From the NCBI GenBank assembly GCA_024138025.1, contig JAMXBD010000395.1, positions 806,001 through 870,000 of the forward strand: a stretch of DNA of 64,000 bases, written 5' to 3'. The notes under the pieces are model-generated. The model did no database searches, was not told where the DNA came from, and was given only the letters and a program-made list of their open reading frames with translations. The DNA comes from Combretum micranthum. Lineage: Eukaryota > Streptophyta > Magnoliopsida > Myrtales > Combretaceae. The position numbers and the translations under genes are program-made. This document shows positions 37,084 to 48,125 of the stretch, in pieces (the first letter of the stretch is position 1; each line of letters starts with the position of its first letter).

Positions 37084-37165
37084 GCTTGGCTATGCGATAC
37101 ATGTACATGTGTATCGTATAGCCAAGCGGCGATACACATATAAATCCTGTATCGCATAATCCTAA
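37084..37165. repeat. GCGATAC/GTATCGC word array, right part, with 44-bp palindrome
   Basis: Two more GCGATAC ... GTATCG modules follow the gypsy insertion. The first, 37084-37127, is an imperfect palindrome: GCTTGGCTATGCGATAC on the left pairs with GTATCGTATAGCCAAGC on the right around ATGTACAT. The second spans about 37127-37158. Confidence 0.75.
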
Positions 37166-39791
37166 TACGATATAAGAATACTAATCATGTAATTATTTTC
37201 CCTTAATGTTGTTTTATGTAATTTTTTAAAATGTATATTAAACATGTAATTTCCTTTGGTAAGTATAAAAAGGGCTAATTAGCTAGAAATCAATTTATTG
37301 GGCCTACAATTATATTTTTGTGTCAATTTTAGTCATTAAAGGACATTTATAGATATTTAATCAAATTAGATCCTAATTTAATATCTAAGCTCATAATCAA
37401 TTGTGAAAGTCCAAAATCAATTATTAATCAAGTTGATCCTAAAATTTATTTCCATGTCCATCGACCATGTTGATCTTATCCCAAAAAAAATATATATATA
37501 TATATTTATATATGTATACACACACACATATGAACTCAAAAACTACACTTCCCATGTGAAAGCATGGATAGTGTCCTGTTTAACTACTCAAGGATCTAGT
37601 CCCAGCCTTCACACCTGCGTGCTTGAAATGCAAATCACCAGGATCACGATATCAACATACCATAATCGATCAATAATAATAATAATAATTTGACTTAATC
37701 CACTTTTGACTTATATTACATTATATTTTAATAATTCCACTTGCGGTATTAAAAAAAAAATTTAAGCACGGTGATCAGAACATCATTAATCAATACTCAA
37801 TTCCTGAAAAATCATGCATCATCAATATTCAAATTCTGGAAAGCATTAAAATCATACGAGACGCCCATCCATCGACATATAAATGCATCCATATTAAATT
37901 AGATAATTATTATCAATATAGCAATCTTCACACGTTCGTCCTTTAATTTCCATGCTTGTTGTTCATTATTATTATTATTATTATTTTAATTAACCAACTA
38001 GATTAACTCAATATTCAAATCAAGGCTTAAATTATTACATTATATGGGATTCAACAATTATATCACAAAATCATACAATCATAAATTTCAATCTCAATAA
38101 TTTCTATTCCAGATTATTTAACACAATTCCAGCAATACAGTACAACTCCAACATATAATAACACCAGCTCATAGTATACCATGAACATCAAAATTCAGTT
38201 TAAGTTAATTAAATCAAGTTTCAAATCAACTTTTCCAGAATTGATACATTTAATCCACGCGTTTTTTTTTTTCCTAATATCATAAATCCAGCATAAGAAC
38301 ATTAAAAACTCCATATTAATTTTATAAGTTATAGATCATCTCAACCCATATTCAATAGCATATATATGCATAAATATATCATTAAATTAAATTAGCAACA
38401 TTCTGTTTTTTTTTTTTTTTTTCGAAAAGCCAAATTCATTCCAATGTAAATTCCTGTACATGTTCAGTGAAATCAACAAGTCAAAGGTAAATAACCTGAA
38501 TTCAACGATTTCATCAACGCTTCTTACACGTACATTTCCGTAGGTCATATACACATACATACATATCTATATCTCAATTTATTAGAGAAAGAGAAAAAAA
38601 AAAAAAATCAAGTCCCACAGCATAGTATGGATGTGCATAAATTTATATATATATATATATATATATACACGTATATAGATTAGAATTGATGTCAATCTCA
38701 TCGTTAACATAAATTAAAAAAAAAATAAACATACACACACACACTTACTAGAAATGTAAAATTATCTTCAAATTTCTTTACTACTACTACCAAATAATTT
38801 GTTGAAGCTTCTAACACAATTTCCAACTTTAATCTTCAAATTCACCTAGTAAATTAATTGAAAAGAGTTTAGAAAAATAGTGTTGAATTGGATAGAAAGA
38901 TAAGATAATTTATTAGGTAATATACTACCTAAAAGAGCTTGAATAGTTGTGAGCTTTTTATGATATTTTGAAGCTAAGTTCGAGAGGATTTTTTTATGGG
39001 GTATTGTGAACTGTGATTTCAGCAGAAAAATGAGAAGAAGTGGATATGATTTTCCGCAAAATCAAAAGAATAAGGGGAGGGGACTATATGGTGTGTTGTG
39101 TGGAGGATTCTAGAATATGCTAGGTGTCAAAATGTGGTGTGATGAAGTGGAAAAGTGGGTTTGATTGGGATAAAATAATTAAAATATAATTGTATAGTAA
39201 TTTGGCATGTGATTATACCAATTAAGTGATAATTATGCGATTTGATGGCACCTGGATTCATGACATGAGTTGGGCTTACTAGGTGGATTGGACATATAAT
39301 ACGAGTTAAGCATATTATATTTAGGGGCTTGAAACTTAAAATTTTATAGATGAAAATGGAGTAAGAATTTATTATAATTGAATTAGAGATTTGATATAAC
39401 TAATTGATTTTATTAATTGGCTTGAGAAATTTGATTAATATTCTATTAAATTTAAGGTTCAAATTTACCCATAATTATACTACCTAATTACAATTATATA
39501 TATCGGGATTTTTCAACACTATAAATATTTAAATGAATACTGTTAAAAATGGTACTTGAACTTTCGTAAAAAGTTCAATTAAGTACATGAAGTTTGGTTT
39601 TAAATAATTTAATACTTCAACTTTCGCAAAAAGTTTAATCAAGTATCTAAAGTCTATTTTTGAACGGTTTCGCATTTGAAGTAAGTTTTTATGTATATTT
39701 TTTTCTACTTTATTGAACTTGCAAATTTGCCTATCTTTATAAATTTGCCACTTAAACAAATACTCATGTAAATTCTTTAAACTATGAACTC
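37166..39791. other. AT-rich non-coding DNA, probably LTR remnants
   Basis: No gene is visible. Microsatellites (TA)n at 38644-38667 and (AAT)n near 37673 and 37970 are present. From about 38500 to 39520 the order (ACGTACATTTCCG, leader-like C/T stretch, G-rich stretch near 39070, end CGGGATTTTTCAACA) resembles a diverged LTR. A direct repeat of ACTTTCG(T/C)AAAAAGTT(C/T)AAT lies near 39560 and 39620. Confidence 0.35.
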
Positions 39792-41455
39792 TACTATGCA
39801 ATAACAAGTGGCTAGACTTTGTTAATTATTTTCCCTGTTTCAAAATGAAGATTACATCAAAGCCAATAAATTGAAATGACGAAGGTGGATTTATATTGAA
39901 GTTAGAATAGACATACCCTCTCTTAAAGTTGAAACCAATAAGGCATCAAAAGAATGATAAAACAAGCTAGGAAGTGGTATAAGCTCTCTCATGTGAAATT
40001 GAATTGAATAAGCAAACGAGAGCTTGAGAAAACTCTTATGGCCAAGATAATATTGACTAAGAAAGAGGTAATTTTCCATGCTTTTGCAAATTTTGTAAGT
40101 TGATCTAGTGACTCCTTTCTAATATTCTGTATGAACTGTTAATGACAAATTAATGGAGTTAACTTAAAGATGGAAGTTGCTGAGCATGGATATGACTTGA
40201 ATCATAATGCTGGACTTAAGCATGTGTTTAACCATAAATTTACAATAGAGTTAATTGAATGTAGGCATATACGTAATATAGCATGCAAAACAGTAATGGG
40301 TTAGTAAGATCCAAGACGTTGTTTAATGCAATCGCTCCAATGGTTAAGCTAGTCAGATATAGGTGGTAATGAGCACTTAAAATAGTAGAATGTAAGGTAA
40401 ATGTTACCAAATGACCCATGAGCGAGATCTTGAGTGATATTTATAGGAGAGGAGTAATGTTGAGTAGCAGTTATAAGAAGTGTAAATGTGTTAGGAAGAA
40501 CATGGAGCGTGTGGTGGTTATTGATCCAGTGGATGCTAAGCCATAAAGCCACATCTTAAGATCATTAAGAGTAAGGTTGATGAGTCTAGATTAAGACGAG
40601 TCGAGTAATTGGACATAGTGCATGTTAACCATATCCCATCATATTGAGTGATTTGGTTGGTCTGCTCAATCCCAATGTTGTGTTCTATGTATGACCTTTT
40701 TAAGATTGACTAATGGGGTATTGGACTGGCTATATTCTATGTAGGTTGAGCAAGGTTTGATGAGTTCTTATTTAACTTTACCCTCAATGGTATGGAAATT
40801 TTATATCCTTTAAATGATGCTTGCAAAAGGTTGATTAAAAAAAAAAAAAACAAACCTTAAAAAGTGTAAGTATGGAAAATATTTACCTTGTGAAAAAGTT
40901 ATTGATCTTGACATTGTCGAAATCATTAGCAAATGGACTACAATACCTTTGTCAAACCTTCAACAACTGGAAAGGGATGGGCTAGTCTTACTGACGGGTT
41001 TCCTTCAAAAGAAAGTGGCGACACAAGATATGACTATTAAATTAGTAATAGACACAATCTATTGTTCAAGGGCGGATTATTCAATGCAAATAAGCTAATT
41101 GCAAGTTTTATGTTTATGGGCCTTACTAGTGTAGGTAAAATAAAACTCGTAAAAACCTTGGCTAGTTACCTTTTTAACATTAAAAATGCTATTGTTAGAA
41201 AACATATGAGTGAGTACATTGTAAAACATAATGTCTTTGCCTTATTTTGTGCTCTGTGTGGTGATATTGGTTATAAAGAAGTAGCTAGGTCACGAAAGTT
41301 GTTTATTGTAGGCCCTACTTAGTGGCTCTCTTTAATGAAATTGAAAAACCATATCATGATGAATTCAACATTTTGCTACAATTGTTGTCTGATGGAGGAA
41401 TAATTGTTTATCAAGGAAAGAATGTTAGTTTTATAAATTGTATGGTGATATAATG
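39792..41455 (+). pseudogene. Broken, intron-containing copy of part of the ClpB4 gene
   Basis: The segment matches the functional ClpB4 gene from inside intron 7 (about 59925) through exon 8, intron 8 and exon 9 to about 61050, in the same orientation. Intron 8 is kept (compare AGAGGTAATTTTCCATGC at 40063 and 60241), so the copy arose by DNA duplication and not by reverse transcription. Identity is roughly 80% by eye in the exon 9 part. A foreign block of about 620 bp (about 40220-40840) replaces roughly 50 bp of exon 9. The second Walker A motif is altered (GLTSVGKI near 41119), the Walker B region is frame-shifted, and stops are frequent. The copy ends close to the copia LTR. It cannot make a working AAA+ domain. 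Confidence 0.88.
40220..40840. other. Unidentified 620-bp block inside the ClpB4 pseudogene
   Basis: The ClpB4 match stops after the counterpart of 60400 and resumes at the counterpart of about 60450. The block between has no match to the parent gene, no coding frame I recognise, and ends in an A run (about 40841-40852). I could not find terminal repeats or a clear target duplication. Confidence 0.5.
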
Positions 41456-41618
41456 TGTGAAAACGTGAAAATGCACTATGAAAAACTCAAGAGGGAGAGT
41501 GAATTAAGTATTTGAACAAAAAATTCAAATAATTAATTTTAATGGGCATATCAAATATATGGTTAATAGCAGTAGATAATAAAACAACATAATACAAATT
41601 AAATATAAGAGAGATAGG

Positions 41619-43408
41619 TGACTGGACTGCACCAAACTATGCTCTTATAATTTTCAACTTTTAAATACAGGTGCAATATTAACCAGCTAGTAAAAACCAA
41701 GTGCAAACGCAGTAAATAAACTGGTAAGATCAAGTCAATCCACATGGAGCTAATGACTAATTATTAGAATATTGAATTTTACCTTAAGCTAAGCTATCTA
41801 ATTTCAGATTTTTAATTAATCTATGATGATTTAACTAAAGTATAAACTAATTGATGATTTTGAGCAATTAAAACCTTATATTCTAGCAACAACAACGAGG
41901 GATGCGGGTTTAGGAGATGCAACAAAAATCAAGAACAATGCATTTATATTCTCATTTGAATTGAATCATGCCTCAAGTTGATATTAAAACTGATTATTTG
42001 AGATATAATCAAACTTACTAGAATTCGCCCATCTCCTAGAGTAGCAAAAATTCAAATTATAGCATAAATTATCCTGTCAAGGCAATTTATCTACAATCTT
42101 CAGGTACATAGCAGTTCGCTCTCACAAAAATGCTATTCTAGTTAAAATTACAAACTGAACATTGCCAAGTGACCTAAATCTATAACCTTAATTGCATTGA
42201 GAAAGTGATTTCGTGAATTTCATCAAAATCGTGCATATCCCTATGACAAATCCTTTTCAAAAATCCAAGATTTACTTGTGCAGATTATCGAATCCCTTCC
42301 GGGTGTCTCTAATCCTATCCCTCTAACTCATGTTAGTCATTCATAAATCAAATAGACTGCACGTAATAATAATTAAATTCCCAAATAATCAAGATCAACA
42401 TCAAAATAAGTCAAAATATTCAAAATCATCAAATCCATTCATGCATGTTCTTATATTAATAAAGAATAGCATCTCAAACATACAATCAAGCCTACATATA
42501 ACAAATCATGTATAAGAAAACACCTTAAAAACAATTATTTTCATCAAATCCATCAACCCAAAATTAAGGCAATTGCTTGATTGTATCTAAACCCTAAACC
42601 ACCTCTGAAGTTACTAGAACATTACGGTTTTAGTGTCCTAAGATTGACACACACAAACACATTCTTAATCTCTCTTTTTGTAATGATTTCTCAAAGCTCT
42701 GGAATTCTTCAAATCAGATATGGTCCTGACTTCTTATAAAATAAAGAATTGGAATTATAAAAGACAGCACGTACGCCAGTGGTTGCATGGTCTACGCTGG
42801 TGGCTTTTGATATAGATATGGCCAGCGTTCAATGTGAACTGGTGCACTCTAGAATCTATACTGGCAGTGTTGATACCGGTGCTTAGGATTTTGATTCTGT
42901 ATGCATTGTGCACCGCCTCTATGCGTGGCGGCATAGGATGAAGATTTGTCGGTATAGGATGAAAGTTGATGAAGTCTTCTTTAAATGCTGGCAATGTTGG
43001 CTTCGGCTTTAAAGAAATGCATTCCATGGACAACCAACACCGCCTCAATGCCGACGGCTATGAATTTGGTTTTACTAGCATACAATGAAATTGCAGAAGC
43101 CGATGGAACTTGTCTTGTATGCTGGCGTTGTTCATGCCAGCCTTAATATTTTGCTTTCTAATCACGAGTTCATGACCAAAGCTGGCTTAACACCAGTGGC
43201 TAGGTCTTTTTTTAGCCGGCGTTAAATGTTCTGTTTCTTAAATTTGCACAACTTCTCCCAATTTGCTTATATTTTGTTTGTTAAGTCTGTTATGACATGA
43301 AAAATCAAATGAGAGCAATTAAGTACCAATTCCTTCTGATTTCTATCAAAATCTATAATAATTAAGGAAATTTGATTCATGAAAAGTAAGTGAAATGTGA
43401 GTTTACCA
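41619..43408 (-). mobile_element. 1.79-kb TG...CA element inside the copia LTR
   Basis: It runs from TGACTGGACTGC to GTTTACCA and is flanked by ATAGG on both sides (41614-41618 and 43409-43413). The right LTR of the copia element reads across this point without it. It has no coding frame. Its minus strand shares a block with GAATTGGTACTTAAT with the element at 29764-31150. It is probably a solo LTR or a non-autonomous LTR element. Confidence 0.85.
42770..43230. repeat. GCCAGTGGC/GCCGGCG-like word array
   Basis: Words such as ACGCCAGTGG, ACGCTGGTGGC, GGCCAGCGTT, GATACCGGTGC, GCCGACGGC, ATGCTGGCG and AGCCGGCGTT are scattered through 460 bp in both orientations. Apart from these the stretch is ordinary AT-rich sequence. 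Confidence 0.6.
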
Positions 43409-43909
43409 ATAGGGATAGAAAATATTTGTCCAAATATAACGTGGAGTTCGATTCACTTCCTACTCTTTACGGTCTACAAATGCCTCCATTTAAGGACTTT
43501 ACTACCACTTTTATTATTCACAAAAGTACATTCATGCAGAGCAATTACAATTCTTTACAATATACAGGAAGTAAAATATTTCATTTTTCTCTCTTGATGC
43601 TCTTTAAGATATTTTAGGTGTAAGAACAGAGCACCATAATATTTTTCTCTCTTTTTGTAGATATTGCAAATTTAATGAACAAGAGAACAACAAAATTAAT
43701 AATTTGTTAGATTGCAAATAAAAGCTCTTTCTGCACCACTTTTTTTATTAATCTCCCAAGGACAACATGTATATATAGCCTTAAAAAAAAATTCAAATGT
43801 CTATTAAGAGACAACATATTTAAGTTGCCAAGCATTTAATGCACTTCAACGACTTTTTTTTGCCACATTGACTCCAATATTTAAATTGCCATGCCTCAAG
43901 GTGTCATGC

Positions 43910-44290
43910 CTCGAATTTTCCCTCGACAAGTCTTTATTCCTTTAAGCCTTAAAATCAAATTGTCTCACTCTAATTTTTAACACATCGAGTCCTCAATGTG
44001 ACCCTCAACCAAGGCTGTGCATTTTTAAGGTTTTTCGAGTCTCAGATTTGAAATGGCCGTACCTTGACCAGTAGATCCATTGAGCCCTTGACCAAGTTTG
44101 TGCATTTTTTGAATTCATCGAGCTTTGGTCTTAACTTCATCGTGCCTTAACCAATTGACTTTATTGACCCATTGAGGTGAACCTCGACTAATGCTTGTGC
44201 ATTTTTGGCTTGTCAAGTTTTGATCTTGAGTTTGTCATGCCTTAGTGAGTGAAGCTGTTTAGCTCTTGACATGTCCCTCGACTAGGGCCG
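43910..44290. repeat. CTCGA/TCGAG and GTGCATTTTT word array in the copia LTR
   Basis: CCTCGA-type words and the inverse TCGAG/TCGAGC recur, along with three copies of TGTGCATTTTT or TTGTGCATTTTT (near 44020, 44100 and 44195) and repeated CCTTGACCA/CCTCAACCA phrases. The truncated right LTR ends just before this array. Confidence 0.6.
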
Positions 44291-44444
44291 TTCCTGCTAA
44301 AAACTTGCAGAAACTCCACATAGACGCACACCACACACACACCACACACACACAGTTGACTAATTAAGTGCAGTTTAAAATAACTGAATAATTGTGCATT
44401 ATATTATCTCATCAAAATCCATATTAAACATATGGGTTTTACAA

Positions 44445-44457
44445 TCTCTTCCTTTTT
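44445..44457 (-). other. Polypurine tract of the copia element
   Basis: On the minus strand the sequence reads AAAAAGGAAGAGA, directly before the TGTAAAACCC start of the 3' LTR. Confidence 0.8.
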
Positions 44458-45112
44458 AATGAGGACAATTATGCACAATTAACTCGTTTTTAATTCAGCA
44501 TACTCTCTCTCAATTAAACATCTGGATTTCAAAAGAATTTTCTCAAGTTTAATTCAAATACTTGATGCATAGTTCTAGAAAGATTCAAACTACACTTAAT
44601 ATATCATTTAGCTCCCCCTTTGTACTTATCAAAATAGACTACATGTATGCATGTTAATTGTGCAATTTGCACCTTTCCTCCTTTGTACTCATCAAATAAA
44701 AGACAGACTTATAATATTGTAAACAGGGAGAGTTGCACAAATAACATACAAATTTTATCATAACAATTACCTCACTAAGAGGACTTCATGTAATTGCCTC
44801 ACCGAAGAACTTCACAAATGTCTACATACGTAGAACTTCACACACTGCCTCAACACATGAGGACTTGAAACACTGCCTTAACACATGAATACTTCACATA
44901 CTTACCCCAACACATGAGGACTTTACACAAATACTCAAATAAAACATGTGTATAGTGCCTTACAAAAATAGCTCACAAGACTCGCAATTGGCACTATTCA
45001 CTCAACAAAATGCAAACATAACAGCTCGTAAGCATCATATAGTGGATATGAACATTTAATAGTTTATTTTATTCTTAGATCAAGTTATAGATTATCTTGT
45101 TTCCATGATATT

Positions 45113-48100
45113 TTAGCACTCATCTTGCTTGATCATGCCCAATTCTCTTCGTAATGTGCAAAAATGATATTCACTCAAGGGTTTTATAAAAATATCAGCA
45201 ATTTGATTGTTTGTATTGACAAATCCCAAGCTGATATATCTATTTAGAGCATGATCTCTAATGAAATGATGTTTAATTTTGATATGCTTGGTTTTTGAGC
45301 ATTGGATTGGGTTTTTTTTGTCAAATTTATAGCACTTATGTTTCACAACGAATTGAAACATTTTCTTATCTTAAATCGTAATCAAGCAAAGTTTGTTTCA
45401 TCCATAAAATTTGTGTATAACACTACCAATAGCTATATACTCAGTTTTAGCAGTTGAAAATGCAATAAGATTTTGCTTCTTTAAGTATCAAGATATTAGG
45501 AAACCTCCACGAAAGCGATATGTGTCACTTGTTCTTTTCCTATTTACCTTGCACCCAGCAAAGTCAACATTAGAGTATTTAATTAAATCAAAAGAGGTAA
45601 ACTCTGGATACCATGAGCCAATTTCAATCGTGCCTATAAGATACTAAAAAATGCATTTTACAGCACTCAAGTGTGGTTCTTTTGGACAATATTGAAATCA
45701 TGCACATATATACACTGAGAATATGATGTCAGGTCTAGAAGCTGTTAAATATGACAAACTGCCTATTATGCCCCTATAAAGCTTTTCATACACATTTTTT
45801 TCCATTTTCATCCTTATCAAGTTTTATGCTTATACTCATAGATGTAGAACTTGTTTTGCAATTATCTATTTTAAACCGTTTCAATAGATCTCTTGTATAT
45901 TTTGATTGATTAATGAAAGTTCTATTTTAAAATTGTTTTATTTGAAGACCTAGAAAATAATTGAGTTCTCCCGTTATGTTCATTTCAAACTCATTCTTTA
46001 TGGATTCCACAAATTCATTTAGAAGCTCATATTAGTAGCTGAAAACACAATGTCATCTATATAGATCTGCACAATTAATGTATCTGACTTGTGATTTAAA
46101 AATAAATAGAATTATATCAATTTTTCCTCTAAAAAATCCATTGTTTAAAAGGAAGCTACTGAGTCTTTTATACCAAGCTTTAGGAGCTTACTTTAGCTCA
46201 TAAAGAGCTTTGTTTAATTTAAAAATATGATCAAGGAATTCGTTATTCTTAAAACCCGATGGTTGCTCTACATAGACTTCTTCTTTTATAAAACCATTTA
46301 AGAAAGCACTTTTGACATCCATTTGAAAAAGAGTAAAATTCTTAAATGTAGCAAATACCAAAAACATTCTTATAGATTCTAGTCTAATAACTAGAGTAAA
46401 TGTCTCGTCAAAATCTATAAATTTTTTTTTATTATAGCATTTAGCTACTAATCTAGCCTTATTTCTTATTATTATACCAGATTTATTAAGTTTGTTTTTA
46501 AAAACCCATTTAGTTCCAGTAAATGTTCTATTTTCAAGTCTGGGAATTAAGTTTCATACTTCATTTATTGTGAACACATTTAATTCATCTTGCATTGCAT
46601 CTATCCAAAATTTATTTTTTTAGGCCTTTTCAAAATTTTTAGACTCGGTTTGTGATAAAAAACAAGATTACTTATGTTCCTTAAAGATTATCTTATTTGT
46701 ATGTTATTAGAAGATTCGCCAATTATTAAATCTTTAGGATGTGATATTTCCATTCTTTGGGAAGATCGTGATTAGAAGATTTATGCACAACATCCATTTT
46801 ATGTTCATTATCTTCTTTATTATTATTTTCAAGAGAAAATCTATTTAAATCAGCACAAACAAAATCCACATCATCATTTGCGCATAAATAAGGCAAAAAA
46901 TCATCAAAAGCAACACGTATAGATTCTTTTACAATTAATGTTATTTTATTAAACATTCTATATGCCTTATTTGTTAAAGAATAACCTAAAAAGATTCTTT
47001 GGTCACTTTTAGTATCAAATTTTGCCAATTGTTATTTTCCATTGTTTAGAATGTAACATTTAATGCCAAAATGATGGAAATAAGAAATGTTAGGTTTTTT
47101 TCCTTTCCAAAGCTTATAGTGGATTTTCTTGAGAATTGGTCTTTTAAAAACTCTATTTGATATATAGCAAGCAATATTTACAACTTCAGTTAAAAAATAT
47201 TTTGGTAAATTATTTTCACATAACATGGTTCTAGCTGTTTTAATTAAAGTTCTGTTTTTCCTTTCGGCTACACTATTTTGTTGTGGAGTTATATGTGCTA
47301 AAATAATATGTTCAATGCTATATTTACTATAAAAATAATCTATTTCATAATTTTCAAATTCTTCTTCATGATTACTTCGAATATATATAATATCAATACT
47401 TTTTTCATTTTGAAATTTCTTACAATATCTAAAAAAGATATGATTTGTTTCATCTTTAGATGTAAGGAATAAAGTCCATAAATATCTAGCGAAGTTGTCA
47501 ACAATAACCAATGTGTATTTCTTACCTCCCAAACTTAGAGTTTGAGTATGACCAAATAAGTCAATATGTAATAGTTCTAATGGCTTAGTTGTGAAAATAA
47601 TATCCTTGGACTTAAAAGAAGTCTTAGTTTGCTTTCCTTATTAACATGCTTAATAAATTTTGTCCTTTTAAAAATTTACTTTTGGTAAACATTTGATAAG
47701 ATTCTTTTTAACAAGTTTTGAAATTACATCTATGCTAGTATATCTCATTTTTCTATGCCATAGCCAACTATTGTCATTTTGAGATTATAGATAAGTTTCG
47801 TTGATGATTTAAAATAATCTAAATTAATTTTGTAAATATTTTTTGTCTATATCATTTAAAATAAGCTTGGTTATTGTCAGTTTTTTCAATAGAACATTTT
47901 TTAGCAAGAAATGTTACTTTAAAACCATTATCACACAATTGACTAACACTAAGCAAATTATATTTCAGACCATCAATAAGTAACATATTTTTAATAATTA
48001 AATCTTTGTTTATGAGAATCTTACATTTGCCAAGAACGTTTAATTTTCGATTGTCTTCAAAGGTAACACTCGTTTGATCTCTTAAGTCTAAAGATGTAAG

Positions 48101-48125
48101 TGTCTAGACCAGCTGCTGTCCAAGT
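45113..48125 (-). pseudogene. copia pol (protease, integrase, RT, RNase H), broken
   Basis: Read from 48125 down: a protease start with WYLDSSW near 48120; an integrase core at 47532-47032 with GGKKYTLVIVDNFARY, RSNHEEEFEN and a TPQQNSVAERKNRT segment; then FLGYS near 46975 and the reverse transcriptase region, which is cut by many stops between 46700 and 45370; the RNase H end at 45361-45113 has KHIKIKHHFIRDH and ADIFIKPLSE. Family members copy the element's RNA to DNA and insert it; this copy cannot. Confidence 0.85.

Larger units (their letters stand above)
41475..44443 (-). repeat. 3' LTR of the copia element, interrupted
   Basis: Blocks at 41480-41618 and 43414-43920 match the right LTR at 49866-50514 in order. 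In minus orientation it starts TGTAAAACCC at 44443, right after the polypurine tract. Without the inserted element and its duplication it is about 1.17 kb. The start near 41475-41480 is approximate because CACTATGAAA is shared by both LTR borders. Confidence 0.8.

Noticed and set aside
24113..37165. CRISPR-like reading of the GATAC/GTATC array
   Set aside because: The words are short and inverted, spacers are irregular, and this is plant nuclear DNA.
41062..41322. 86-residue frame with ClpB similarity taken as a gene
   Set aside because: It is part of the broken ClpB4 copy: altered Walker A motif, no Walker B in frame, stops on both sides.
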